DNA from: Gemmatimonadota bacterium
Lineage (GTDB): Bacteria > Gemmatimonadota > Gemmatimonadetes > Gemmatimonadales > Gemmatimonadaceae
DNA length: 6,186 bases
Direction: 5' to 3'
Assembly: GCA_947475795.1 (NCBI GenBank)
Contig: CANJOX010000198.1
Span: 1-6,186 of the forward strand
The notes under the pieces are model-generated. The model saw nothing but the letters and a program-made list of their open reading frames with translations. It was not told the DNA's origin and made no database searches. The position numbers were made by a program, and so were the translations under genes. Every line of letters begins with the position of its first letter. Positions within the stretch are counted from its first letter, which is position 1. Positions 1 through 5,823 of the stretch are shown here, piece by piece.

Positions 1-286
1 GCGTGGTGTAGGCCGCGTTCATGGCGGCGAAGTTCGCCATGTCGGTGAGGTACACGTTGCACTTGATCACGTCGTCCATCGTCAGGCCGGCGTCTTCCAC
101 CACCGCCTGCAGGTTGTCGAACACGCGGTGGGTCTGTGCCGTGACGTCGCCGTCGATGAGCTGCGTGGTGGCCGGGTCGATGGGCGTCTGACCCGAGCAA
201 TACAGCAGATCGCCGGCCCAGACGGCATGCGAGTACGGGCCGATGGCGGCGGGGCCGCGCGGGCTGAAGGCAGCGGAACGGGGCAT
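1..286 (-). CDS. ridA: RidA family (YjgF/YER057c/UK114) enamine/imine deaminase, 3' end cut by window edge
   Basis: Reading the minus strand from the ATG at 286 gives 95 residues before the window ends; RidA proteins are usually about 125-130 residues. The N-terminus MPRSAAFSPRGPAAIGPYS is followed by the family hallmarks AIGPYSHAVWAGDLLYCSGQ, then VFDNLQAVVEDAGLTMDDV and KCNVYLTDMANFAAMNAAY. Known for the family: cytosolic trimers that hydrolyse reactive enamine/imine intermediates released by PLP enzymes, protecting other enzymes from damage. The C-terminal stretch with the substrate-binding arginine lies outside the window, so true deaminase activity cannot be separated here from the non-deaminating Rid subfamilies. 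The start fits the family because the conserved GPYS block sits near residue 16; no Shine-Dalgarno is visible. The gene is divergent from the HDOD gene and shares a palindromic promoter region with it. Identification to family is firm; the symbol is a family-level label. Confidence 0.93.
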   Translation of the reverse strand, partial: MPRSAAFSPRGPAAIGPYSHAVWAGDLLYCSGQTPIDPATTQLIDGDVTAQTHRVFDNLQAVVEDAGLTMDDVIKCNVYLTDMANFAAMNAAYTT

Positions 287-328
287 GAAGGATCGGGTGG
301 AGGGAAACCGGGATCGTGCGTCTGACGT

Positions 329-344
329 CGGATTGTACAATCCG
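329..344. promoter_or_regulatory. 16-bp perfect palindrome, putative shared divergent promoter
   Basis: CGGATTGTACAATCCG is its own reverse complement and lies in the 96-bp gap between the divergent ridA and HDOD genes. It contains TACAAT at 336-341 on the plus strand and, by symmetry, TACAAT at 337-332 on the minus strand. Each differs from the sigma-70 -10 consensus TATAAT at one base. Start sites about 7 nt downstream would leave leaders of roughly 35 nt for the HDOD gene and 38 nt for ridA. No convincing -35 hexamer is visible at 17 bp on either side. The palindrome could instead, or also, be a repressor operator. The palindrome is seen directly; the promoter role is inferred. Confidence 0.5.
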
Positions 345-382
345 GCGCAAGCGGCCACGACCAGCTGCCGATACCTCCACGT

Positions 383-2122
383 ATGACCGTTCCCGCTCTG
401 CATCTGCCCGTCGCTGCTGACGCGCCCGAGGACAACCCTGTTCGGGCGCGCCTCGGGCGCATTCTCGAGGGGAGCGATTTCCCGGCGTTGTCCAAGCAGA
501 TCATCGAGATGATCTCGTCGCTCGATGAGGATGGCAATTCGCTGCAGCGGCTGGCCAACGTCGTGCTGCGCGAATACAGCCTCACGCTCAGTGTGGTCCG
601 CACGGCCAACAGTGTGCATTACCGGCGGTCGGGGCGCGCCATTCAGAGCGCCACGCACGCCATGATGATGCTGGGCGCGAAAACCGTGCGGCAACTGGCC
701 AGCAGCCTCCTGCTCTTCGAGAACTTCCACCGCCGCTCCCCGGCGCTGAAGGAGCTCATGCTGCTGTCGCTGCTCACGGCCAACCATGCGCGGGAAGTGG
801 CCAATGTGCTGGGGATGCAGGAACCGGAGGAAGCGCACCTCTGCGGCATGTTCCGCAACCTCGGCGAGGTCCTCATCGCCTGTCACTTCGCCGAGGACTA
901 CGCGCGGATCCAGACGATGATGCGGGATGATGGCGCGTCGGAGTCGGGTGCCACCAAGGCGGTGCTGGGGTTTGCGTTCGGCGACCTCGGGGTGGAGGTC
1001 GCGAGCCAGTGGGGGATGCCGGAGTCCGTGGTGCAGGGGATTCGCGCGCGCGCCGCCTCGTCGGTGTCACGGTCGGCGTCCATCGTCGCCTTCAGTCACG
1101 ACCTGACCCACGCGCTGTATCACCGGGAGCGTCCGGGCGACGACGGGGCGGCCGCCCTCGAGGTGGTGCTCGCGCAGCACGCCGCACGGATCAAGCTCAC
1201 CCGCGAGCAACTCCGCGCGGTGGTTGCGGCCGCCCTGCACGAGACGCGTGAGCTCTTGTCGAGCCCCCACATTCCCACCGATCGGATGCGGTTCCGGCAG
1301 CTGAACGACGCCGCCACGGCGGCGCTTGGCGGCACGACCCTCGTGACCGGTGAATGGCAGGCCGCTGTGCAGGATGCCGGCGAGCGCGACGCCACCGACC
1401 TGCGGCACCGGCTCCGTCTGGAACTGGAGGGAGCGGCTGACGCCCTGTCCGGGACGTCGCTGAGCGACGTGCTCCTGCTGGCGCTGGAGGCGGCGCTGCG
1501 CGGGGGGCCGTTCGATCGCGCGATCATGTGCGTGGTCGATGCCGATCGGGGTCGGCTGGTGGCCCGGTCGGGGCTTGGTGACGGGATCGATGCGCTGATG
1601 CCGCACTTCGACTTCCCGATGACGATGCGCGGCGGACCGATCGTGCTGGCCACGCAGCAGCGTCACGCGCTGTATGTGCCGGCCGACCGACCGATGAACG
1701 TGGCGGAGGCCCGCTGGGCGTCGTCGCTGTCGGTGGCCCAGTTCGGCGTGTTTCCCGTGGTCGTGGGCGGCAAGATCGTGGGGTGCTTGTACTGTGACCG
1801 CACGGCGGGGGCGCCGCTGGCCGCCATCTCGCCTGACCGCGCCACGCTGCGGTACCTGAAGTCGCTCACTGATCTGGTGGTCACGGCCATCGGGTCGCGC
1901 CGCCGGTTGCCGGCCGGTGCCGTCTCACCCGCCCAGGATGTCCCGCTTCCCATCGTGGCCGGAAACTTCAGCGCCGAGGAGAAGGCCGATCTGGTGGTGC
2001 GGCTGCTGCAGGGCGCGGCGCCGGAGCTGTTATCACGGGAGCAGGGCGTTCCGGTGGCGCAGCTCGCCGCCTGGCGTGCCGACTTCCTGGCGGGGGCGAT
2101 CGCACGGCTCGGGCAGTCGTAG
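383..2122 (+). CDS. HDOD domain protein with GAF-like domain and C-terminal transposase-type HTH
   Basis: The product is 579 residues, with no membrane segment or signal peptide. Residues about 28-225 form an HDOD domain: FPALSKQIIEMISSLDEDGN, then SLTLSVVRTANSVHY, then GAKTVRQLASSLLLFENF, and finally FAFGDLGVEVASQWGMPESV. The metal-binding HD residues of true HD phosphohydrolases are absent: the usual HDIG position reads RNLGE (158-162). It is therefore predicted to be non-enzymatic, as is typical of HDOD proteins. Residues about 355-500 resemble a GAF sensor domain (CVVDADRGRLVARSGLGD, FGVFPVVVGGKIVGCLYCDR). Residues 529-575 (FSAEEKADLVVRLLQGAAPE onward, with SREQGVPVAQLAAWRADFLAG) match the helix-turn-helix pattern of IS3-type transposase OrfA proteins. 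The role is probably cytosolic signal integration; the signal and target are unknown. ATG 383 gives a family-like N-terminus, with no clear Shine-Dalgarno. The gene converges on the rhomboid gene across a tandem-repeat array. Confidence 0.88.
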   Translation: MTVPALHLPVAADAPEDNPVRARLGRILEGSDFPALSKQIIEMISSLDEDGNSLQRLANVVLREYSLTLSVVRTANSVHYRRSGRAIQSATHAMMMLGAKTVRQLASSLLLFENFHRRSPALKELMLLSLLTANHAREVANVLGMQEPEEAHLCGMFRNLGEVLIACHFAEDYARIQTMMRDDGASESGATKAVLGFAFGDLGVEVASQWGMPESVVQGIRARAASSVSRSASIVAFSHDLTHALYHRERPGDDGAAALEVVLAQHAARIKLTREQLRAVVAAALHETRELLSSPHIPTDRMRFRQLNDAATAALGGTTLVTGEWQAAVQDAGERDATDLRHRLRLELEGAADALSGTSLSDVLLLALEAALRGGPFDRAIMCVVDADRGRLVARSGLGDGIDALMPHFDFPMTMRGGPIVLATQQRHALYVPADRPMNVAEARWASSLSVAQFGVFPVVVGGKIVGCLYCDRTAGAPLAAISPDRATLRYLKSLTDLVVTAIGSRRRLPAGAVSPAQDVPLPIVAGNFSAEEKADLVVRLLQGAAPELLSREQGVPVAQLAAWRADFLAGAIARLGQS

Positions 2123-2188
2123 CGACGGCGTCGTCGCAACGGCGTCGTCGCAACGGCGTCGTCGCAACGGCGTCGTCGCGACGGCGTG
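2123..2188. repeat. 14-bp tandem repeat array, about 4.7 copies
   Basis: The copies are 2123-2136 CGACGGCGTCGTCG, then three identical units CAACGGCGTCGTCG (2137-2150, 2151-2164, 2165-2178), then a partial unit CGACGGCGTG (2179-2188). The array begins at the base after the HDOD stop TAG and ends at the base before the rhomboid stop on the other strand, filling the whole convergent gap. The first unit can fold as stem GCGACG/CGTCGC with loop GCGT (2122-2137). The junction of the last two units contains the palindrome CGTCGCGACG (2174-2183). It may help end transcription from both sides, but there is no T-tract. The 14-bp period does not preserve a reading frame, which argues against coding function. 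Confidence 0.9.
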
Positions 2189-2773
2189 TTATCGCGCGCG
2201 ATACCGCCGTGCGGCCAGTATGCCGGCCACGAATCCCCCCAGGTGGGACTGCCAGCTGATCCCCGCCTGCCCCGGTGCGATGCCGAGGACGAGGCCGCCC
2301 CACACCACGGCCACGAGGATACTGAGCGCGATGCTGCCGATGCTGCGTGCGTACCAGCCGCCCAAGAGCAGAAAGCCGAAGTAGCCGAACACCACGCCGC
2401 TGGCGCCAATGTGCACGGAGCCGGGCGCCCCCAGCAGCCACGCCGTGAGCCCTGAGCCCAGCATCGCGAGCAGGGTGACGGGGAGGAAGTGACGTCGATC
2501 GCGCACCATCACCAGCCAGCCCATCGCCACAAACGGCACGGTGTTCGCCACGAGATGCGCCAGATTGGCGTGCAGGAACGGTGCAAACAGAATCCCACGC
2601 AGTCCGGACTGCGTGCGCGGCACCACGCCGTACGCCATCAGCGCCCCGCCGGTGACCCCGTTGACCGCGAACGTCGTCCACGTGGCGCCGACGGTGCCGG
2701 CGAGCGTCGTCACCTGTGATCGGACCGTGCGGGTGAGGTGACGCGCGCGGCGCGTGACCGGAGATGATGGCAT
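2189..2773 (-). CDS. Rhomboid family intramembrane serine protease
   Basis: The product is 194 residues. The rhomboid catalytic signature is complete: HLVAN (His73, Asn77, the oxyanion/loop motif), GASG with nucleophile Ser125 (HIGASGVVFGYFGF), and catalytic His177 in SHLGGFVAGI. About six hydrophobic segments are visible: around 25-52 (GTVGATWTTFAVNGVTGGAL), 72-90, 97-115, 120-138, 144-165 and 174-190. This matches the minimal six-helix bacterial rhomboid core, preceded by a short basic arm (MPSSPVTRRARHLTRTVRSQ). Known for the family: cleavage of membrane-anchored substrates within the bilayer. The substrate cannot be deduced, and neither neighbour is an obvious one. The start ATG (2773) is the farthest upstream reasonable start and has no clear Shine-Dalgarno. 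A shorter start is possible, although the basic arm is typical. The gene is divergent from the hybrid kinase and convergent with the HDOD gene. Confidence 0.93.
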   Translation of the reverse strand: MPSSPVTRRARHLTRTVRSQVTTLAGTVGATWTTFAVNGVTGGALMAYGVVPRTQSGLRGILFAPFLHANLAHLVANTVPFVAMGWLVMVRDRRHFLPVTLLAMLGSGLTAWLLGAPGSVHIGASGVVFGYFGFLLLGGWYARSIGSIALSILVAVVWGGLVLGIAPGQAGISWQSHLGGFVAGILAARRYRAR

Positions 2774-2942
2774 TCGTCGTTGTCAGCGTGCGAGTCGGGA
2801 AACTCCAGACGGGAACTCTCACCGGGAAATATGCGCCGGTGATGACCGATCGTTCATCGTCCGCGACTGGCGAAACGCCATCCGGCTCCCTAGACTCGCG
2901 CACTGTATGCCGTCACGGCTTCTCGTTCATTGACCGGTCAGG
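2774..2942. promoter_or_regulatory. Divergent intergenic region between rhomboid and hybrid kinase genes
   Basis: This 169-bp gap must hold the promoters of both divergent genes. It contains three spaced copies of CGGGAA (at 2796, 2810 and 2823), the first two extended as CGGGAAACTC and CGGGAACTC. It also has a small inverted repeat TGGCG-AAA-CGCCA (2868-2880). A weak -10-like TAGACT (2891-2896) lies about 47 nt before the kinase start, but its -35 would be poor. On the minus strand CATATT (2832-2827) could be a -10 for the rhomboid gene. No promoter is convincing by eye; the repeats themselves are seen directly. Confidence 0.35.
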
Positions 2943-4883
2943 ATGTCACCACTCACCCGCTCCACGATCCACGCCCTCGCGCTCGAGAACGGCCTGCCGT
3001 TCGCCGTGCTCGTGGAGCGCGCCTCGGGCGAAGTGGTGCTGGTCAATGAGCCCTTCCGGACCCTTTTCGGGCTGTCTGACGACGCGCTGACTGACGATCC
3101 GCTGCGGGCCGCGGCGGCCACCTTCGAGGATCCGGCCGCGTTTCTGGCTGGCAATGCCGACCCCGCGGCCATGCGACGCGACCGGTTGCGGCAACGCAAC
3201 GGCTGCACCATCGAGCGTCAGGTCCGCGCGGTGTTCGAGGATGGCCACATTGCCGGCTGGGTCTGGTCGTGCACCGATGTCACGGCCGACGAAGACGCCC
3301 TCGCCCGCATCGCGCGGGTGACGGAGTTTTACCGGCGCGTGCTGGATGCGTTGCCGGCGAACCTGGCGGTGTTTTCGCCTGAGGGCGTGTACGAATATGT
3401 CACGCCGAGTGCGATCGCCGATCCGGCGGTGCGCGAGTGGATCATCGGCAAGAACGACGAAGAGTATGGGGCGTTCCGTGGCTTGCCCCCCGCCGTGTCG
3501 CAGCAGCGGGCGCAGCGCATCCGCGACTGCACCGAACGCGCGGAATCGCGCACGTTCGAGGAATCGTTCACCTCGCGGACCGGCGAGCCGCGGCATTTCC
3601 GGCGCTACGTGTCGCCCGTCATCGACGCGAATGGTACCGTGCGGCACGTGCTGGGATACGGCCTCGATATCACCGAGCAGCGTGTCACGGAAGATCAGCT
3701 GCGCCAGTCGCAGAAAATGGACGCTGTCGGTCGCCTCGCCGGCGGCGTGGCGCACGACTTCAACAATCTCATCACGATCATCGCCGGCTACGCGGATTGT
3801 CTGCGTGAAGAGATTGAGCTCACGGACGAGCGCCAGCAGCTGGTCGAAGGGATTCTCGATGCGGGCGAACGGGCGTCGGAGCTCACGCGTCAGCTGCTCT
3901 CGTTCAGTCGCCGTGCCGTCGTCGAGCCACGCGTGATCAGCGTCAATGCGGTCGTCGAGGACACGATGCTGCTGCTGCGCCGACTGCTTGGGGAAAACAT
4001 CATCATGCAGCTGGCGCTGACTGCGTCACCGACGACGGTCCGCGCCGACGCCGGCCAGCTCAAGCAGGTGCTGATGAATCTGGCCGTCAACGCACGTGAT
4101 GCGATGCCATCAGGCGGGACGCTCACGCTCACGACCGTGCGACGACAGGTCGAGTCACCGGTGGAAGCGGCCGCGCTGCATCTCCCGGTCGGCGAGTATA
4201 TCGAGCTGAAGGTCACCGACACCGGCGTCGGCATGTCGGAGGATGTACGCTCGCATCTGTTCGAACCCTTCTTTACGACGAAGCCGGTGGGTAAGGGCAC
4301 GGGCCTCGGCCTCTCCATGGTGTACGGTATTGTGACGCAGGCCGGCGGGCAGCTCCAGGTGGACAGCACGGAGGGCGTGGGGTCGAGCTTCCGCGCGCTC
4401 CTCCCGGCGTTGCCGGCGGACGTGGTCCCCGTCGATGACACCACGGTCGTCCCTGCGCGCGCGCTGCATCACGGCACCGAAACGCTGCTGGTGGCCGAGG
4501 ACGAAGCCGGTGTGCGTGATTTCATCGCCCGCACGCTCACGCGGCTCGGCTACACGGTGCTGGCGGCGGATTGCGGCGCTGAGGCCGTGCGATTGGCGAG
4601 TGAGCACGCCGGGGCGATCGATCTCCTGATTGCGGACGTGGTGATGCCCGATTTCGGCGGTCGTCCACTGTGGGATGCCTTGCGCGCCGCGCGTCCCGAC
4701 CTGCGGGTGCTGTTCATCAGCGGCTACTCCGACGACACCACCATGGTGGGACTGACATCGTCACGGGAAGCCTTCATGCACAAGCCGTTCGGCGTCGATG
4801 CGCTGGGCGCGCGGGTGCGTGCCCTGCTCGACGCGTCTGTGCCTGCGGAGCGCACTGTCGAGAGACGGCTGACGCCACGCTGA
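2943..4883 (+). CDS. Cytosolic PAS-PAS hybrid histidine kinase with C-terminal receiver domain
   Basis: The product is 646 residues, with no transmembrane segment or signal peptide. PAS-like domains lie at about 9-115 (ending CTDVTADEDALARI) and 125-250 (ending GYGLDITEQRVTEDQLRQSQ). The dimerisation/phosphoacceptor domain has His271 in GGVAHDFNN, the H-box form of the HPK4/NtrB-like subfamily. The ATPase domain has an N-box with Asn383 (NLAVNARDAMP), a G1 box with Asp426 (VTDTGVGM), an F-box (FEPFFTTK) and a G2 box GKGTGLGL (450-457). The receiver at about 515-630 has acidic residues Glu519/Asp520, phosphoacceptor Asp565 (LLIADVVMPDFGG), Ser593 and Lys614 (FMHKPFG). All catalytic residues are present, so autophosphorylation and His-to-Asp transfer are expected. 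An in-frame TGA at 2931-2933 limits the start to ATG 2943 or later. No response regulator or Hpt gene is adjacent, so the output is unknown. A hairpin spans its stop codon. Confidence 0.95.
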   Translation: MSPLTRSTIHALALENGLPFAVLVERASGEVVLVNEPFRTLFGLSDDALTDDPLRAAAATFEDPAAFLAGNADPAAMRRDRLRQRNGCTIERQVRAVFEDGHIAGWVWSCTDVTADEDALARIARVTEFYRRVLDALPANLAVFSPEGVYEYVTPSAIADPAVREWIIGKNDEEYGAFRGLPPAVSQQRAQRIRDCTERAESRTFEESFTSRTGEPRHFRRYVSPVIDANGTVRHVLGYGLDITEQRVTEDQLRQSQKMDAVGRLAGGVAHDFNNLITIIAGYADCLREEIELTDERQQLVEGILDAGERASELTRQLLSFSRRAVVEPRVISVNAVVEDTMLLLRRLLGENIIMQLALTASPTTVRADAGQLKQVLMNLAVNARDAMPSGGTLTLTTVRRQVESPVEAAALHLPVGEYIELKVTDTGVGMSEDVRSHLFEPFFTTKPVGKGTGLGLSMVYGIVTQAGGQLQVDSTEGVGSSFRALLPALPADVVPVDDTTVVPARALHHGTETLLVAEDEAGVRDFIARTLTRLGYTVLAADCGAEAVRLASEHAGAIDLLIADVVMPDFGGRPLWDALRAARPDLRVLFISGYSDDTTMVGLTSSREAFMHKPFGVDALGARVRALLDASVPAERTVERRLTPR

Positions 4884-4894
4884 GTGGCGTGGCG
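4873..4894. terminator. GC hairpin over the hybrid kinase stop codon, possible terminator
   Basis: CGCCACGC (4873-4880) and GCGTGGCG (4887-4894) pair perfectly over 8 bp with a 6-nt loop TGAGTG. The first three loop bases are the kinase stop codon TGA. It lies at the convergent junction with the VIT gene, whose stop is at 4930. No T-tract follows on either strand, so it is not a classic intrinsic terminator. It could work with Rho, or act as a 3'-end stabiliser for either transcript. Confidence 0.5.
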
Positions 4895-4929
4895 CCGACC
4901 AGCGCCGCGCCATCGGTGCGGTACCGGCG

Positions 4930-5625
4930 CTAGACCGGCGCGCCCACCAGACGCCCGATGAGGGCGGTGGACGCCATGGCGATGGCCCCCCAGAACGTGA
5001 CGCGTGCGGCACCGCGCAGCAGTGGCGCGCCGCCAAGCTGCGCGGCGAGCATCCCGAGCGCACCAAGGGCCACGATGGTGGAGCCGAACACCAGCGGCGT
5101 GAGGATGGCCGTGGGTGCCACGAACACGAACAGCACCGGGAGTGCTGCCCCGACGGCAAATGCCGCTGCTGAGGCCAGTGCCGCCTGAATCGGACGGGCG
5201 CGCGTGAGTTCGTGAATCCCCAGCTCGTCGCGGGCGTGCGCCCCGAGGGCATCGTACGCGGTGAGCTCGACGGCCACTTGTCGCGCTAACGCGGGACTCA
5301 AGCCGCGCGATTCGTAGATGCCGGCCAGCTCCGCCAGTTCATGCTCGGGCTGCGTGGCCAGCTCCAGCGTCTCGCGCGCCAGATCCGCCGTCTCGGTGTC
5401 GGACTGCGAGCTCACCGAGACGTACTCGCCGGCGGCCATGGACAGCGCGCCGGCCACCAATCCCGCCAGCGCCGCCACTACCACCGCCGCGCGGTCCGGT
5501 TGTGCGGCGGCGACGCCCACCACGAGACTGCTGGTGGAAATCAGTCCATCGTTCGCACCGAGGACGGCCGCGCGCAGCCAGCCGATACTGCTGCTCTTGT
5601 GCGTTTCGGTATGCATGGCGGACAT
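4930..5625 (-). CDS. VIT1/CCC1 family iron/manganese transporter
   Basis: From ATG 5625 the product is 231 residues, a usual family length. Five hydrophobic segments are visible at about 22-42, 46-66, 148-172, 174-197 and 209-230. Helix 1 carries the signature VLGANDGLISTSSLVVGVAA with Asp26. Helix 2 carries LSMAAGEYVSVSSQSD with Met63 and Glu67, the metal-path residues described for the plant vacuolar iron transporter. Between helices 2 and 3 is a hydrophilic stretch rich in Glu (ETLELATQPEHELAELAGIY), corresponding to the family's cytoplasmic metal-binding helices. Known for the family: proton-coupled export of Fe2+/Mn2+ from the cytosol, here predicted across the inner membrane. Start choice: MSAMHTETHK from 5625; Met 5616 (MHTETHKSSSIGW) is equally plausible. 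The longer reading back to 5724 enters the hairpin repeat and is rejected. No adjacent Fur or metal regulator site is evident. Confidence 0.92.
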   Translation of the reverse strand: MSAMHTETHKSSSIGWLRAAVLGANDGLISTSSLVVGVAAAQPDRAAVVVAALAGLVAGALSMAAGEYVSVSSQSDTETADLARETLELATQPEHELAELAGIYESRGLSPALARQVAVELTAYDALGAHARDELGIHELTRARPIQAALASAAAFAVGAALPVLFVFVAPTAILTPLVFGSTIVALGALGMLAAQLGGAPLLRGAARVTFWGAIAMASTALIGRLVGAPV

Positions 5626-5677
5626 GGACGGACCGGAAATGGTCGAGGTGACGGCGACTGCAGTAGCCAAAATGCCA

Positions 5678-5778
5678 GAACACGGATGACGCGGAGCCAC
5701 TCGGAAACTACACGGATACGCCAACCGCGTTGTTTACTGATCGGTGTGGTTTCGGTGTGATCTGCGTGATCCGTGTTC
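5678..5778. repeat. 101-bp imperfect inverted-repeat element, MITE- or REP-like
   Basis: The ends GAACACGGATGACGCGGA (5678-5695) and the reverse complement of 5761-5778, GAACACGGATCACGCAGA, match at 16 of 18 positions. Inside them a second pair matches at 16 of 20: 5698-5717 against the reverse complement of 5740-5759, both with the core GAAAC-ACAC-GAT. The whole element can therefore fold into one hairpin with arms of about 40 nt and a loop at roughly 5718-5739. The arms are built from repeats of the motif ACACGGAT / ATCCGTGT. There is no convincing coding potential of its own. It sits between the VIT start and the stop of the FOXRED1-like gene. Dispersed-repeat status is inferred from structure, since only one copy lies in this window. 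Confidence 0.7.
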
Positions 5779-5823
5779 CGGTTGTTCGCGGCTGCCAAGA
5801 ACAAACGTCTCCGGTCATGGCCG

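Noticed and set aside
82..609. Minus-strand 175-residue open frame across the ridA-HDOD gap
   Set aside because: Arg/Ser/Pro-rich low-complexity translation in another frame over two well-supported genes; typical GC-rich shadow.
1067..1666. Minus-strand 199-residue open frame
   Set aside because: Antisense to the GAF-containing part of the HDOD gene, with no recognisable domain and biased His/Arg/Pro composition.
2123..2188. CRISPR array
   Set aside because: Units are 14 bp, directly abutting and without spacers; no cas genes nearby.
2741..2755. Inverted repeat ACGCGC-GCG-GCGCGT near the rhomboid 5' end
   Set aside because: Lies in the coding sequence for an Arg/Ala-rich basic arm; likely a by-product of GC-rich Arg and Ala codons.
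1968..2903. Minus-strand 311-residue open frame spanning the array, rhomboid gene and promoter gap
   Set aside because: It is out of frame with the rhomboid gene, whose catalytic motifs and hydrophobic segments appear only in the 2189-2773 frame; its repeats (RRRRCDDAVATT) are just the 14-bp array translated.
5626..5724. N-terminal extension of the VIT transporter to ATG 5724
   Set aside because: It would add 33 residues translated partly from the hairpin repeat and unlike the family, which starts shortly before GWLRAAVLGANDG.
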